NCBI RefSeq assembly: GCF_003854275.1
Contig: NZ_QTQP01000020.1
Location: 1-64,000 of the forward strand
Direction of reading: 5' to 3'
Source: Burkholderia sp. Bp8963
GTDB lineage: Bacteria > Pseudomonadota > Gammaproteobacteria > Burkholderiales > Burkholderiaceae
Length of the DNA: 64,000 nt
The translations under genes and the position numbers were made by a program. The notes under the pieces were generated by a model. It made no database searches, was not told the origin of the DNA, and saw only the letters and a list, made by a program, of their open reading frames with translations. Of this stretch, positions 1 to 12,880 are shown piece after piece (positions within the stretch are counted from its first letter, which is position 1; each line of letters begins with the position of its first letter).

Positions 1-60
1 CAGGGCTTCAGGTAGCAGCAGCATTTGCTGCGGCTCATAGGGGAGGTAATTCGCGCTCAT
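1..60 (-). CDS. IS1182-family transposase, N-terminal 20 codons (runs off window)
   Basis: Reading the minus strand from an ATG at 60 gives MSANYLPYEPQQMLLLPEAL, which continues past the window edge. The spacing of the Tyr-Pro-Tyr and MLLLPEAL motifs is typical of the start of IS1182-family transposases, which go on with a WLPE-HLAYF segment. A purine-rich AAGGGAGG lies upstream at about 79-86, within ribosome-binding distance of a nearby ATG at 67 and somewhat far from the ATG at 60. Inference: an insertion sequence abuts the 3' end of the OLD-type gene. The inverted repeat should lie between 61 and 143 but I could not delimit it. Confidence 0.6.
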   Translation of the reverse strand, partial: MSANYLPYEPQQMLLLPEAL

Positions 61-143
61 CTGCTCATAACGCGCCACCTCCCTTGCCCGATGACCAGGA
101 ATTGACTTCTGCCGCCCAGACTCCTAGGCGCTTTTGTTGCGTT

Positions 144-2099
144 TCAAAGCGCGCCGGCGTACCGAGGCGTAGTGTCGAGGCCGTTCTCTTTGGCCCACGC
201 CAACACCTTTGCGCGAAGAGCAGCGAGATAGTCGAGTCCCATTTCTTCTAGCGGGAACGGTTCACTCTGGTCGCCGCGCACAAGCTCGTTCAGCAGGGAC
301 TGGACGAGTTCGCTCACTTTGGCATCTCCTGCAATGGCCAAGTATGCATTCAGAGGCTTGTCCTTGGATTCCTCGTCACCCCCGAGAAACCGCTCGAAGT
401 CCGGGATGCTCACCCGATGTCTAACAGTCAAACCGGCGACCCGTGCTTCCAGGATGGCGTCGCGGATTTTCTTGTTTTCAGTCCACATGCCATTCTTGTC
501 GCCATTGGACCTGAACGGTGGGTCACAGTCGTGCACGATGCCGAAGTCAATTTTGAAGTGCTTGAGGACTTTGACCAAGGGAACGAGGATTGCCTTACCG
601 CGTGCCCGGATGACGGTTGCGCGGTCGATGAGCTCCTGCTGTTTCTCGACTATTGCAGCGATGAAGGCGGCATGCTCAGTATCGCCTTCGACGAGAATCG
701 GGTAGGAGCCGAAAAACACTTCTGCAAAGCTGGGGTCGATATGTTGCAATGCTTGCAGACGCTGCTTCTCCTCACCTTCAAACGTAATCGAATCAGACCG
801 ATAGGTCATCGGGGCGATAGGGGCATCCGTGCCGTCGCCGGTACGCTCCAGTCTGACAATCGTCGTATGGTCCTCGAAAGGATTTACGAAGTACGGGGAG
901 TGCGTCGTCATCAATACTTGCCAGTCCGGGCTGTCGGCAAGTCTGTATAGATGTCGCTGGGCCGCGCGTGCTGCCATGGGGTGAAGCGCATTCTCGGGTT
1001 CGTCGATGAGGAGTAGATAACCCGGCAATGACGGGTCCTCTGGACTTTCGGGTATGGGCGCGCCCGCAAGGTGAGCCTCCAGTTGCGCGGTAAGGCTTTC
1101 CACGCGTGCATCAATCTCCGCAACAGCTTCGGCGGTCAGCTTTTTTGTCTTCTTTTTGTTTTCTTCAGTAATCTCCTTCTCCAGCTTCTTCCGAAATTCC
1201 GCACGTATCTCCGACTCACGAGTCAGCTCGTTGTGGACTTGTAACATTGCCCAAAACAGCGCGCGCCGAGCCCCCGTCCCCTGCTGCGAGAGCGATGTAT
1301 CGGCATTGCCGTCTGCTATGCGAAGGCCTGAGCCTCTCTTGACCAAGTCGTCCAGCTTGACCGAAAACGGCGCGGACGCGATGTTTAGGCGGACGCCGAG
1401 CGTTGGGAAGACATTTTTAAAACCTTCGGTGACCTGTTCGGCTATCTTGTTAAATCCAATCTCATGGACCGCGCTGAGGGCATCGATGTTGGTGGTAATG
1501 CTAGCAATTGCCTTCGAGAGGGCGGACTCGTTGTTCAATCGCTCCCTTTCCAGGCTGGTTATAAGAGGCGTCAGCGCAAGCGTAAGGAGCATCTCCTCGG
1601 TCTTCGCCGCGTCGTCAAGCGAGCCGATACGCAGCGGACGAGGCAGTCGAGCGGTAAATACGTTGTCGAGGCCCGCAGCGTTCTTGTCTGGGTCCCAATC
1701 GCCTTTTCCATCTGCGCCGGCAGTAGGGTTCCATGTCGTTCTAACTTTCTGATAGTTCGGATGAGCCCATTGCCACCGGCTTTTGACAATCCTCAATCCG
1801 CCGTCGTCAACCTTCCACTCAGGCGCGATGTTCCCGATGCCGTCAGGGATGTGAACTTCGAGTACGACCTCGGAGGGATGGTCATCGCTTGCGTGCAGAT
1901 GCCTGTCGCGACTCGAATCAAATGAGAGCGACCCCTTGGCTAGTTCATACGAGCGAAGAATTGTTGATTTACCAGCGTTGTTTTTTCCAACGAGACAGAC
2001 AACATTGTCGAGGGCGATTTCGACTGGCTCGTTTCCGATGCAACCTATATTGCGAACACTAATCCGGACTAGTTTTGACCGGTTCTCATGGACTGCCAT
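144..2099 (-). CDS. OLD-family ATPase/TOPRIM nuclease (ATP-dependent endonuclease)
   Basis: This is a 651-residue single-chain protein. Its N-terminal half is an SMC/ABC-like ATPase: Walker A GKNNAGKST at residues 38-46, a signature-like QQGTGARR at 272-279, Walker B YLLLIDEPE at 361-369 and the H-loop His at 400. A charged, probably coiled-coil stretch lies at about 295-345. The C-terminal half is a TOPRIM nuclease with LVEGDTE (Glu471) and the acidic pair in VHDCD (Asp524/Asp526). OLD proteins are nucleases, many of them anti-phage. A GGGGGAG ribosome-binding site lies just upstream of the ATG. No UvrD-type helicase (gajB) follows, so this is not a complete Gabija locus. It is divergent from hamAB, and its base composition is lower in GC than the core genes to the right. 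It could be a stand-alone OLD or a partner lost at the IS boundary. Confidence 0.85.
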   Translation of the reverse strand: MAVHENRSKLVRISVRNIGCIGNEPVEIALDNVVCLVGKNNAGKSTILRSYELAKGSLSFDSSRDRHLHASDDHPSEVVLEVHIPDGIGNIAPEWKVDDGGLRIVKSRWQWAHPNYQKVRTTWNPTAGADGKGDWDPDKNAAGLDNVFTARLPRPLRIGSLDDAAKTEEMLLTLALTPLITSLERERLNNESALSKAIASITTNIDALSAVHEIGFNKIAEQVTEGFKNVFPTLGVRLNIASAPFSVKLDDLVKRGSGLRIADGNADTSLSQQGTGARRALFWAMLQVHNELTRESEIRAEFRKKLEKEITEENKKKTKKLTAEAVAEIDARVESLTAQLEAHLAGAPIPESPEDPSLPGYLLLIDEPENALHPMAARAAQRHLYRLADSPDWQVLMTTHSPYFVNPFEDHTTIVRLERTGDGTDAPIAPMTYRSDSITFEGEEKQRLQALQHIDPSFAEVFFGSYPILVEGDTEHAAFIAAIVEKQQELIDRATVIRARGKAILVPLVKVLKHFKIDFGIVHDCDPPFRSNGDKNGMWTENKKIRDAILEARVAGLTVRHRVSIPDFERFLGGDEESKDKPLNAYLAIAGDAKVSELVQSLLNELVRGDQSEPFPLEEMGLDYLAALRAKVLAWAKENGLDTTPRYAGAL

Positions 2100-2802
2100 T
2101 CGACTCCCCCAAAAGACGTTCTACTTCGCGTTAGGTGTCGATAATCTCCTTGATTTTGCTGCTCTTGTCAAAGGATTCGCGATAATCTCTAGTCTTCTCG
2201 CCACACTCAACGCGACGGGTTACGCGGTCGCAACCGAAGCACTCAGACAAGCACGGCACCACGGGATGCAGCAGGCGAATTAGGACACGTTGGAAATTTT
2301 AAGTGTGAAACATCGTGTCAAGCATAGCCTCGCAGGAATAGTCGCAAATAGTAACTGACGGCGTTGCGTGACGTTCAGCTTAAGGCCTCAGCCGCACGGC
2401 TTGCTTCTTCAATGCGTAAGTTGGCGTCAAGGTCGGCGTAACCCGGTGGTAACGTTTGCACCAATTGGCCCGGCAGCGAGGGTAGTTGGCGGTAGCAATT
2501 CGGCTACGATACCGCTTTGCGGAACGAATCAACTTTCGTCATCACTGAGAGCCAAGGTCAATCAAGGCAAGTATCTGTCGGGAGATTTTCCCCACCTACT
2601 TTTTGCTTTCGACGGTATTCTGACTGCTGTAGTAGCATGCTAGACCAAACATCATACGAGAACTGCGCTGCTTTAAGCGCGCTGCACGGAGGGGCAAGAT
2701 GACACGCCTGAGGGGCCGAGCTATCAACTGTCTTTGCTGTGTAGGGCCAAGGGATTTGCTGGCAGCCAGCCAAACACCTAGTGTGGGCGAGGCTACCGCA
2801 TC
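2100..2802. other. 703-bp gap between the OLD nuclease and hamA
   Basis: No convincing gene is present. Several open frames of 60-90 codons exist on both strands, but they lack ribosome-binding sites and recognisable domains. The divergent promoters of the two defence genes must lie here; I see no strong sigma-70 pair. On the minus strand around 2380-2500, a short frame ending at an in-frame stop near 2381 reads like a protein C-terminus (…GYADLDANLRIEEASRAAEALS). It may be debris of an older gene. Confidence 0.4.
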
Positions 2803-3660
2803 ATGAGCGTCTACGACAGCATTCCTGACCGGTTACTCCTTCAATTGCATTCTGAGGGCTCGCCATGGCGGCATGATAGTTATTGCGCAGGTTTCGAGAT
2901 AAGCCAATGGCGATGCTCTGCGCTCGCCGAGCACATTATTGAATGGCTCCCGGATTATGCGTTGAAGGAGGATGAGCTCAATGTAAATCACGGTAACATC
3001 TATGTTCGCCTGAAACAGGCGGCTGCACGAGTCTATTCTAGTAAAGACTACAACAAACGGGGAGAGCTTGGCGAAATTACGTTGCACGCTATCTGCCGTG
3101 ACTTTTTCAAAACTATTCCACTCGCGCCACGTGTCTTCTACAAGACTGCTTCGAACGATGTTGTGAAATCGTTTGACATGGTACATGTCAGGTATACGGT
3201 CGACTCAACATTCGAAATCTGGCTTGGGGAATCGAAATTCTACAAAGATGGCAAGGCGGCAATTTCATCGGCTATCGAATCGGTTAAGGCGCACATTGAT
3301 GCAGGTTTTTTGAAGCGAGAGAAATTTATCCTCGGCCCACAAGTTTCGAAAACGCTTCCGTACGCCGAACAAATTCGAAAATTATTCGCAAGCCAGACGT
3401 CGATTGATGCGCTGTTCCAAAACGCAGTTTTCCCTGTATGTATCGCATGTGACAGCGGGGCAGTGAAAGCATACAAGAGTCACACTGCGGAGTATATTGA
3501 AAGTGTATTCGGCGAATTGACAGAACTTCGCGAGAAGATGGAAGAATCTGGCCTCCCGGCTAAGATTAAGATGCATCTCATCTATGTTCCATTGGAATCG
3601 AAAGAGCGAATAGCGGACGCTTTCGATAAGCGGCTTAAGGCCTTGAACATCGAGGACTAG
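2803..3660 (+). CDS. hamA: Hachiman anti-phage system nuclease subunit HamA (DUF1837)
   Basis: This 285-residue protein matches the DUF1837/HamA plan. The conserved GELGE is at residues 87-91. It is followed by a PD-(D/E)xK-like core with an Asp in SFDMVHV (Asp125), then ExK in the strand LGESKF (Glu143, Lys145), the expected metal-binding and catalytic residues. In characterised Hachiman systems HamA is a DNase held inactive by the HamB helicase until phage attack damages or exposes DNA. The stop codon lies 2 nt before the hamB start, so the two are co-translated. The ATG at 2803 lacks a strong ribosome-binding site; no better in-frame start is seen. Pairing with a superfamily 2 helicase makes the Hachiman assignment firm. 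Confidence 0.9.
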   Translation: MSVYDSIPDRLLLQLHSEGSPWRHDSYCAGFEISQWRCSALAEHIIEWLPDYALKEDELNVNHGNIYVRLKQAAARVYSSKDYNKRGELGEITLHAICRDFFKTIPLAPRVFYKTASNDVVKSFDMVHVRYTVDSTFEIWLGESKFYKDGKAAISSAIESVKAHIDAGFLKREKFILGPQVSKTLPYAEQIRKLFASQTSIDALFQNAVFPVCIACDSGAVKAYKSHTAEYIESVFGELTELREKMEESGLPAKIKMHLIYVPLESKERIADAFDKRLKALNIED

Positions 3661-3662
3661 TC

Positions 3663-5762
3663 ATGAAAATCTCAAGCGAACAATGGAATCAAATTTCATC
3701 GCTGCGCGGTAGCAAGTTGAAAGGTGTCGTCTTCGAGATTCTGCAAAGAGCTGCGAGTGCGATTCAGCTTGAGGAGGACGATGACCCGAATACGCTCGAG
3801 ATTGTTCCGAGGCTCGCGAAGCTCATTGAGGACCGGCAGGAACTGGAATCGTATCGGGAGCCGCTCAGTGCGCTCGCCAGAGCGTCTGGGCTCTGGAACT
3901 ACATCGACAAGAAGGCTGCGTCCGAGCCTGACGTTTTGTTAGCGGAATCGGTGACCGTACCAGAACTGGATGGCATCATTTTTCACCGAGAACAAATAGA
4001 CGCGTTAAATGGGCTACTTGCCGGCCGAAATTTGATTCTGAGCGCGCCGACGAGCTTCGGTAAGAGCCTATTAATCGACGCACTCCTCGCAACCGGAAAA
4101 TACTCCCGTGTCGCCATAGTACTTCCCACTATCGCTTTGCTCGATGAGTTTCGGCGACGCCTGCGTCGAAGATTCGACACTCGCTTTGCCGTTGTGATGC
4201 ATCCGTCCGATGAGGCGTCAGACGATACACCAACAATCTTCCTTGGAACCCAAGAGCGTCTGATTCATCGAACTGACCTTGGCAAGTTAGACCTCACCGT
4301 CGTAGACGAGTTTTACAAACTTGACCCGAGCCGCAAAGATGACCGGAGCATCACACTCAATGCGGCGGTGTATAAGCTCCTCAAACGGTCTCGACAGTTC
4401 TTCTTCCTCGGCCCGAACATTGACGGTGTGCGATTCACCGAGGGGGTGAAATGGAAATTTGAGTTCTTGAGAACCAAATTCTCCACGGTCGCAGTCGATA
4501 CCTACGACCTCCGAAACATTGACGATAAAGAGGAGCGACTGCTCGAGGAAATTGGCGATGATGGCAACTGGCCGGCACTAGTCTTTGTGTCCTCACCGGA
4601 CCGCGCGAACAAGATAGCGAACCGCGCTGCAGAAAATATGGCCGTTTCCGACACGGCGACTGCCTTTGCCGCGTGGCTATCCGAAAACGTTGGAGCGAAC
4701 TGGTCGCTCGTCTATACCGTCCGATTCGGCTTTGGTGTCCATCATGGACGGCTGCCAAGAGCAATCGCATCGCAGATGGTGCGACTCTTCAACGACGGTA
4801 CATTGCCCGTTCTGTTTTGCACATCCACCCTCATCGAAGGCGTAAACACGGCGGCAAAGACTGTCTTGATATACGACAAGAACATTAATAGAGCTCCATA
4901 CGACTTCTTCACTTACTCGAACATTCGTGGGCGTGCGGGTCGCCTTGGTCAACACCATGTTGGCAAAGTTTATCTATTCAATGAGGCACCAGAGCGCGAA
5001 GAAATGGAGGTATATCCGACGTTATTCGCCGATGAAGAGTCGGCGCCGTTGGACTACGTGGTGCAACTAGATGAACAGCCGCCACAGGAGAGCAGCGATA
5101 GCCGTGTTATCTCGATGCGCAATACTCTAGCCCTCGACTGGGCAGGACTGCGATTAGCTGCATCGTTAGGCTTAGATTCGGCTCAACGATTGAAAGCACG
5201 CGTCCAAGTTGCTCTTGATTCTGGTGCCTCGCTGTCTTGGGCCGCGATTCCTCGATACCGAGATATTAAGGCTGTTGTAGATGTACTCTGTAACGAGCGC
5301 TCGCCCGGCGAATTCGGCGCACGCACAGCTAAGGCGCTGACGTACTTTATTAACGCGTTGAGAATGGCTGGAAGCATGAAGAGCTTCTTGAATGAATACG
5401 ACATGAAGTATCAAGGTATGGCCGAGAACTACGACAACGTTTTTCGCTTTCTTCGCGCTTGCGAATATGGTCTTCCGCAGTGGTTTTCACTAGTCGAAGC
5501 GTTTGTGAAGTCGGCCGGCTTTCCTGCTGATTATGGGCTATTCGTTCAAGCCTTGAGCCGATGGTTCCTCCCAGAGGAACTAAAAAACCTCGATGAGGAA
5601 GGGATACCTATTCAAATATCCGAGCGATTCCACGTTGGGGAAAGCAAGGCAGCACTTACAGACAGGCTTGCCGCGCTCGCTATGTCTGAATCCACCGAAC
5701 TGACACCATTCGAACGCAGCTGGATTCTTTCCGCTTTGGAGATTAAGCCCGCGAATCTATAG
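3663..5762 (+). CDS. hamB: Hachiman anti-phage system helicase HamB
   Basis: This is a 699-residue superfamily 2 helicase. Walker A APTSFGKS is at residues 128-135. The motif II variant is VDEFY (Asp215-Glu216, Phe and Tyr where DEAD/DEAH proteins have Ala-Asp/His). Motif V is the STLIEGVN segment and motif VI is RGRAGRLG, both in the second RecA lobe. The C-terminal roughly 250 residues have no motif I recognise. HamB senses aberrant DNA and controls HamA. It starts 2 nt after hamA stops. Within the range I remember for HamB proteins it is on the short side. Codon use is less GC-biased than in gyrB next door, consistent with acquisition by transfer. Confidence 0.88.
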   Translation: MKISSEQWNQISSLRGSKLKGVVFEILQRAASAIQLEEDDDPNTLEIVPRLAKLIEDRQELESYREPLSALARASGLWNYIDKKAASEPDVLLAESVTVPELDGIIFHREQIDALNGLLAGRNLILSAPTSFGKSLLIDALLATGKYSRVAIVLPTIALLDEFRRRLRRRFDTRFAVVMHPSDEASDDTPTIFLGTQERLIHRTDLGKLDLTVVDEFYKLDPSRKDDRSITLNAAVYKLLKRSRQFFFLGPNIDGVRFTEGVKWKFEFLRTKFSTVAVDTYDLRNIDDKEERLLEEIGDDGNWPALVFVSSPDRANKIANRAAENMAVSDTATAFAAWLSENVGANWSLVYTVRFGFGVHHGRLPRAIASQMVRLFNDGTLPVLFCTSTLIEGVNTAAKTVLIYDKNINRAPYDFFTYSNIRGRAGRLGQHHVGKVYLFNEAPEREEMEVYPTLFADEESAPLDYVVQLDEQPPQESSDSRVISMRNTLALDWAGLRLAASLGLDSAQRLKARVQVALDSGASLSWAAIPRYRDIKAVVDVLCNERSPGEFGARTAKALTYFINALRMAGSMKSFLNEYDMKYQGMAENYDNVFRFLRACEYGLPQWFSLVEAFVKSAGFPADYGLFVQALSRWFLPEELKNLDEEGIPIQISERFHVGESKAALTDRLAALAMSESTELTPFERSWILSALEIKPANL

Positions 5763-6170
5763 TTAAATTTCGGCGGGTTTTGCACATGCTTATGAGATAA
5801 AGACTTGGCGACTCCAACATAGGCGTGGGCAGAGGCGTTTTTCTCGCCGGTTCGGACGCCACATAAGCGCACAAGCCATAAAGGTCGTATCCCGGTCTCT
5901 AGCATCAATCTCGCCTTAGTTTCCGTCGAGATTGCTGTACGACGTGTGGGTCAAGGAGCCGGACCACGGCTACACTCGCCAACGTTCGAGCTGAGCCGAA
6001 ATTTGGACGACACTATAAGATGGTTCATCACGTGCCCATCCGGCTTCAGTGCGCGAGATGCCCGACCGGAGCGTAACCGATATACCTGGAAGAAGATGCG
6101 TTCCGTGGAGGTTCGCTTCTAGTGATTACTCTCGAAAGGAGGGTCGTGGGACCCGTAAATCAAAGCTATC
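5763..6170. other. Gap between hamB and the gyrB terminator
   Basis: No gene is seen. The base composition stays low in GC until close to the gyrB terminator, so the right edge of the acquired segment probably falls in this stretch, about 5.8-6.2 kb. No direct repeat or tRNA fragment marking an attachment site was found. Confidence 0.45.
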
Positions 6171-6207
6171 AATTGAAAAGACCCATAAGTTTCTCAACTT
6201 ATGGGTC
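6171..6207 (-). terminator. Rho-independent terminator of gyrB
   Basis: A perfect 12-bp stem (GACCCATAAGTT / AACTTATGGGTC, 6180-6191 with 6196-6207) closes a 4-nt loop. On the minus strand it is followed by TTTTC. It lies about 40 bases past the gyrB stop codon. Confidence 0.85.
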
Positions 6208-6244
6208 CCAGATTCTCAGGTTATGCCTCTACCTACAGCAGGTG

Positions 6245-10031
<3,787 letters not shown>

Positions 10032-10142
10032 AGAGTTCCTTCGTTGAGATAACGGCCTGCAGCAGCCTCGCAACGCCCCGCCGGCCGGGCACATGGCCGG
10101 CCGCCATCGGAGCGGTCAAACCTATATTGTGCCTCAAAACCG

Positions 10143-10166
10143 AATCGCCCCCGTTAATTTGGGGCG
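10143..10166 (-). terminator. Possible weak terminator after dnaA
   Basis: On the minus strand a 6-bp CGCCCC/GGGGCG stem (10161-10166 with 10146-10151) with an AT-rich loop is followed by ATTCGGTTTTGAG. The T-run is interrupted, so some read-through into dnaN is likely. Confidence 0.4.
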
Positions 10167-10198
10167 GACGCCGAATTCTCAAGCGCAACCGCGCCCGA

Positions 10199-11773
10199 TC
10201 ACCCCTTCAGCGTCTGTTCCAGCACGTGCAACTCGTGGTTGAGTTGCGCATCCTTGCTGCGCTCGTCGGCGATCTTGCGCACCGCGTGCAGCACGGTGGT
10301 GTGATCGCGCCCGCCGAACAGCTCGCCGATTTCCGGCAGGCTCTTCTGCGTCAGCTCCTTCGCGAGGTACATCGCGATCTGCCGCGGCCGCGCGATGTTC
10401 GCCGGACGCTTCTTCGAATACATGTCGGCGACCTTGATGTTGTAGAAGTCGGCGACGGTCTTCTGGATGTTCTCGACCGAAATCTGCCGGTTCTGCACGG
10501 TCAGCAGGTCCTTCAGCGCTTCCTTGGTCAGCTCGATCGAGATCTCGCGGCCGTGGAACTTCGAATACGCGAGGATCTTGCGCAGCGCGCCTTCCAGTTC
10601 GCGCACGTTCGAGCGCAGGTGCTTCGCGACGAAGAACGCAACGTCCTCGGACAAATTCACGCCTTCCGACTGCGCCTTGCGCATCAGGATTGCGACCCGC
10701 ATTTCCAGCTCGGGCGGCTCGATCGCGACGGTGAGGCCCGAGTCGAAGCGCGAGATCAGGCGGTCATCGATCCCCGAAATCTCCTTCGGGTACGTATCGC
10801 TGGTGATGATCACCTGCGCCTTGTTCGCGACCAGCGCCTCGAACGCGTAGAAGAATTCCTCTTGCGTGCGCGACTTGCCGGAGAAGAACTGAATATCGTC
10901 GATCAGCAGCAGGTCGAGCGAGTGGTAGTAGCGCTTGAAATCGTCGAACGCCTTGCGCTGGTACGCCTTCACGACATCCGACACGTATTGTTCCGCGTGG
11001 ATGTAGCGGATCCGCGCGCCCGGCTTGTCCAGCAGCAGCTGGTTGCCGATCGCGTGGATCAGGTGGGTCTTGCCGAGGCCGACGCCGCCGTACAGGAACA
11101 GCGGGTTGTACGAGATGCCGGGGTTGTCCGCCACCTGGATCGCGGCGGCGCGCGCGAGCTGGTTCGCCTTACCGGTCACGAAGTTGTCGAACGTGAGCAC
11201 AGGGTTCAGCTTCGAGCGCTCGTACATCGAATCGGCCTCGCCGGCAGCGGCAGGAGCCGCGCCATTGCCAGGCCGCCACGTGCGGCGGCCAGCGGCCGCT
11301 TCGTGCGCGGGCAGGCTCGGCAGGTCGATGTCGGCGTCATCGCCGTGCAGGTGCGCGGCGGCCTGTGCGCTCATCGGCGCGTCAATGCGGGCGGGGGCAA
11401 CATTCGCAGCGGCGTTCGCGGCTAAATTCGCGGCAATCGCGGCCACAGCGGCGGCCGGGCCGCCGGCCGGGGCCAGCGGCGCGCGCGGCGCCACAGGCGC
11501 GGCGCTGGCTGCGCTGCGCATGCCGGCTTTCGGATCGAGGACGAACTGAACGTCGATCGGCGCGTGCCAGAAATCGCGGGCCAGATCGGAGATCCGGCCC
11601 GAGAACTGGCTCTTGACCCAATCCAGCTTGAAACGGTTCGGCGCGGCGATGGACAGCGTGTTCGCCGTCGCATCGAAGGCCACCGGGGCCAAGGGTTTGA
11701 TCCACGTCACGTACTGCTGGGGCGTTAGCTCGCGCTCCAGCAGTGCGGAACAGTGTTGCCAGAAGTCGTTCAT
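10199..11773 (-). CDS. dnaA: Chromosomal replication initiator protein DnaA
   Basis: This 524-residue protein opens oriC by binding DnaA boxes. Domain I starts [25 protein letters not shown]. Domain II is a long Ala/Pro-rich linker of about 110 residues, usual in Burkholderia. Domain III is AAA+, with [16 protein letters not shown] (Walker A) and [10 protein letters not shown] (Walker B). Domain IV ends with the DNA-binding signature [17 protein letters not shown] start 9 codons upstream (MHAKND…) is possible, but the chosen ATG matches the conserved family start. A single perfect DnaA box lies about 200 bp upstream, suitable for autoregulation. Confidence 0.97.
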   Translation of the reverse strand: MNDFWQHCSALLERELTPQQYVTWIKPLAPVAFDATANTLSIAAPNRFKLDWVKSQFSGRISDLARDFWHAPIDVQFVLDPKAGMRSAASAAPVAPRAPLAPAGGPAAAVAAIAANLAANAAANVAPARIDAPMSAQAAAHLHGDDADIDLPSLPAHEAAAGRRTWRPGNGAAPAAAGEADSMYERSKLNPVLTFDNFVTGKANQLARAAAIQVADNPGISYNPLFLYGGVGLGKTHLIHAIGNQLLLDKPGARIRYIHAEQYVSDVVKAYQRKAFDDFKRYYHSLDLLLIDDIQFFSGKSRTQEEFFYAFEALVANKAQVIITSDTYPKEISGIDDRLISRFDSGLTVAIEPPELEMRVAILMRKAQSEGVNLSEDVAFFVAKHLRSNVRELEGALRKILAYSKFHGREISIELTKEALKDLLTVQNRQISVENIQKTVADFYNIKVADMYSKKRPANIARPRQIAMYLAKELTQKSLPEIGELFGGRDHTTVLHAVRKIADERSKDAQLNHELHVLEQTLKG

Positions 11774-12047
11774 CAATTCACTGTCGTTTTTTGCGTGCAC
11801 GACGGCTCGCCGTCGCCCTTGTCGCGGTTGCGCAACAAGGCCCGAAGCGGTCGTACGAGCGTGCTTCGGACGCCTGCGTCACAGTATCGGGTGGCAGGCG
11901 AGCGCCGAAGCGGCGTGCGGGATTCTTGGAAATAAGGCGAGATTCTACCCGCAAAAGTGGCCACAGCGGGAGTTATCCACAGGGTGTTGCTGTGGGTCGC
12001 GGGGCCGGATCGCGGTGTGCCGGCGCATCCGGGTAGCTTCTAAACTG
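11774..12047. other. dnaA-rpmH intergenic region with a DnaA box (possible oriC-proximal region)
   Basis: The region contains one perfect DnaA box TTATCCACA at 11973-11981 and a minus-strand TAGAAT (11942-11947) that could be the dnaA -10 element. I do not see the cluster of DnaA boxes and AT-rich unwinding element expected of a full oriC. The assignment of oriC to this gap is therefore only suggested by synteny. Confidence 0.45.
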
Positions 12048-12076
12048 TTGACCGTCAAGAGAAAAACGGTTTAAAT
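12048..12076 (+). promoter_or_regulatory. Sigma-70 promoter of rpmH-rnpA
   Basis: TTGACC (12048-12053) and TTAAAT (12071-12076) are separated by exactly 17 bp, about 115 bp before the rpmH ATG. Confidence 0.7.
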
Positions 12077-12192
12077 AGCGGGTTCCGCGAAAACCAATCC
12101 TGCATTTCCGGCGATTGCGTTCGCCCGAAGGCCTCCTGTGTAAGGGCACGCGGTCCCCTGAATTTCGACATTCTCGAACAAGTGAGAGCATC

Positions 12193-12327
12193 ATGAAACG
12201 TACTTACCAACCGTCCGTGACGCGCCGCAAGCGCACCCATGGCTTCCGTGTCCGCATGAAGACGGCAGGTGGCCGCAAGGTCATCAACGCTCGCCGCGCG
12301 AAGGGCCGCAAGCGCCTCGCGATCTAA
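12193..12327 (+). CDS. rpmH: 50S ribosomal protein L34
   Basis: This 44-residue, highly basic protein starts MKRTYQPSV and ends [11 protein letters not shown], an essentially invariant L34 sequence. It is the first gene of the operon rpmH-rnpA-yidD-yidC. A longer in-frame start at 12115 would add residues unknown in the family and is rejected. Confidence 0.98.
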
Positions 12328-12333
12328 CGCGGG

Positions 12334-12804
12334 TTGCGCGCTGTGTCCGCCGTCCGCAGTACTGCGGAAGGTGCCGTCGAGCCGGGTGCGAATCCGTTGC
12401 AGACGAAAGCCACCTTTCCCAAAGCTGCGCGACTTCTGAAAACGGATGAATTTTCATCCGTTTTTCGTTTGCGCCCGTGGCGGCGCTCCGCGCACTTCGT
12501 GATTTACGGCAAGCCGACCGGCCAGCCCGCGCGTCTGGGGCTCGTGGTCGGCAAGAAGTATGCGCCGCGCGCAGTCACGCGCAACCTCGTGAAGCGGCTC
12601 GCACGCGATGCATTTCGCCTGCGCCGGGCCGAGTTCGCGGGTTACGACCTGCTGCTGCGCCAGCACACGCGCTTCGACAAGAAAGCGCTGCCGAGTGCGG
12701 CTTCCGCCCCGCTCGCGGCGATGTGCGCGGCCGAGATTCGCGAGCTGCTCGATCGGGCAGCCCGGGAGATCGTCCGCCGTGCGTCGAAGCCCGCGTCCGA
12801 GTGA
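12334..12804 (+). CDS. rnpA: Ribonuclease P protein component
   Basis: This basic protein subunit of RNase P assists the RNA subunit in maturing tRNA 5' ends. The conserved core [17 protein letters not shown], then GLVVGKK and the RNR-like segment [13 protein letters not shown], are visible. The start is uncertain: no ATG precedes the core. TTG at 12334 (only 6 nt after rpmH) or GTG at 12343 would give 156 or 153 residues, with a variable leader of about 28 residues. Tight spacing to rpmH suggests translational coupling. Confidence 0.93.
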   Translation: MRAVSAVRSTAEGAVEPGANPLQTKATFPKAARLLKTDEFSSVFRLRPWRRSAHFVIYGKPTGQPARLGLVVGKKYAPRAVTRNLVKRLARDAFRLRRAEFAGYDLLLRQHTRFDKKALPSAASAPLAAMCAAEIRELLDRAAREIVRRASKPASE

Positions 12805-12880
12805 CGCACCCGCCCGCCGCGGCGGCGTTCGCGCCTGCGCGGCCGGCTTTGAAGCGGCGCTGAACGGCGTCGCCCTTGGT

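Noticed and set aside
144-2099. Gabija (GajA) identity for the OLD gene
   Set aside because: No UvrD-like gajB lies on the visible flank; the IS boundary leaves this open but unsupported.
2368-2643. 91-codon plus-strand frame in the OLD-hamA gap
   Set aside because: No ribosome-binding site, no domain and unusual composition; treated as non-coding.
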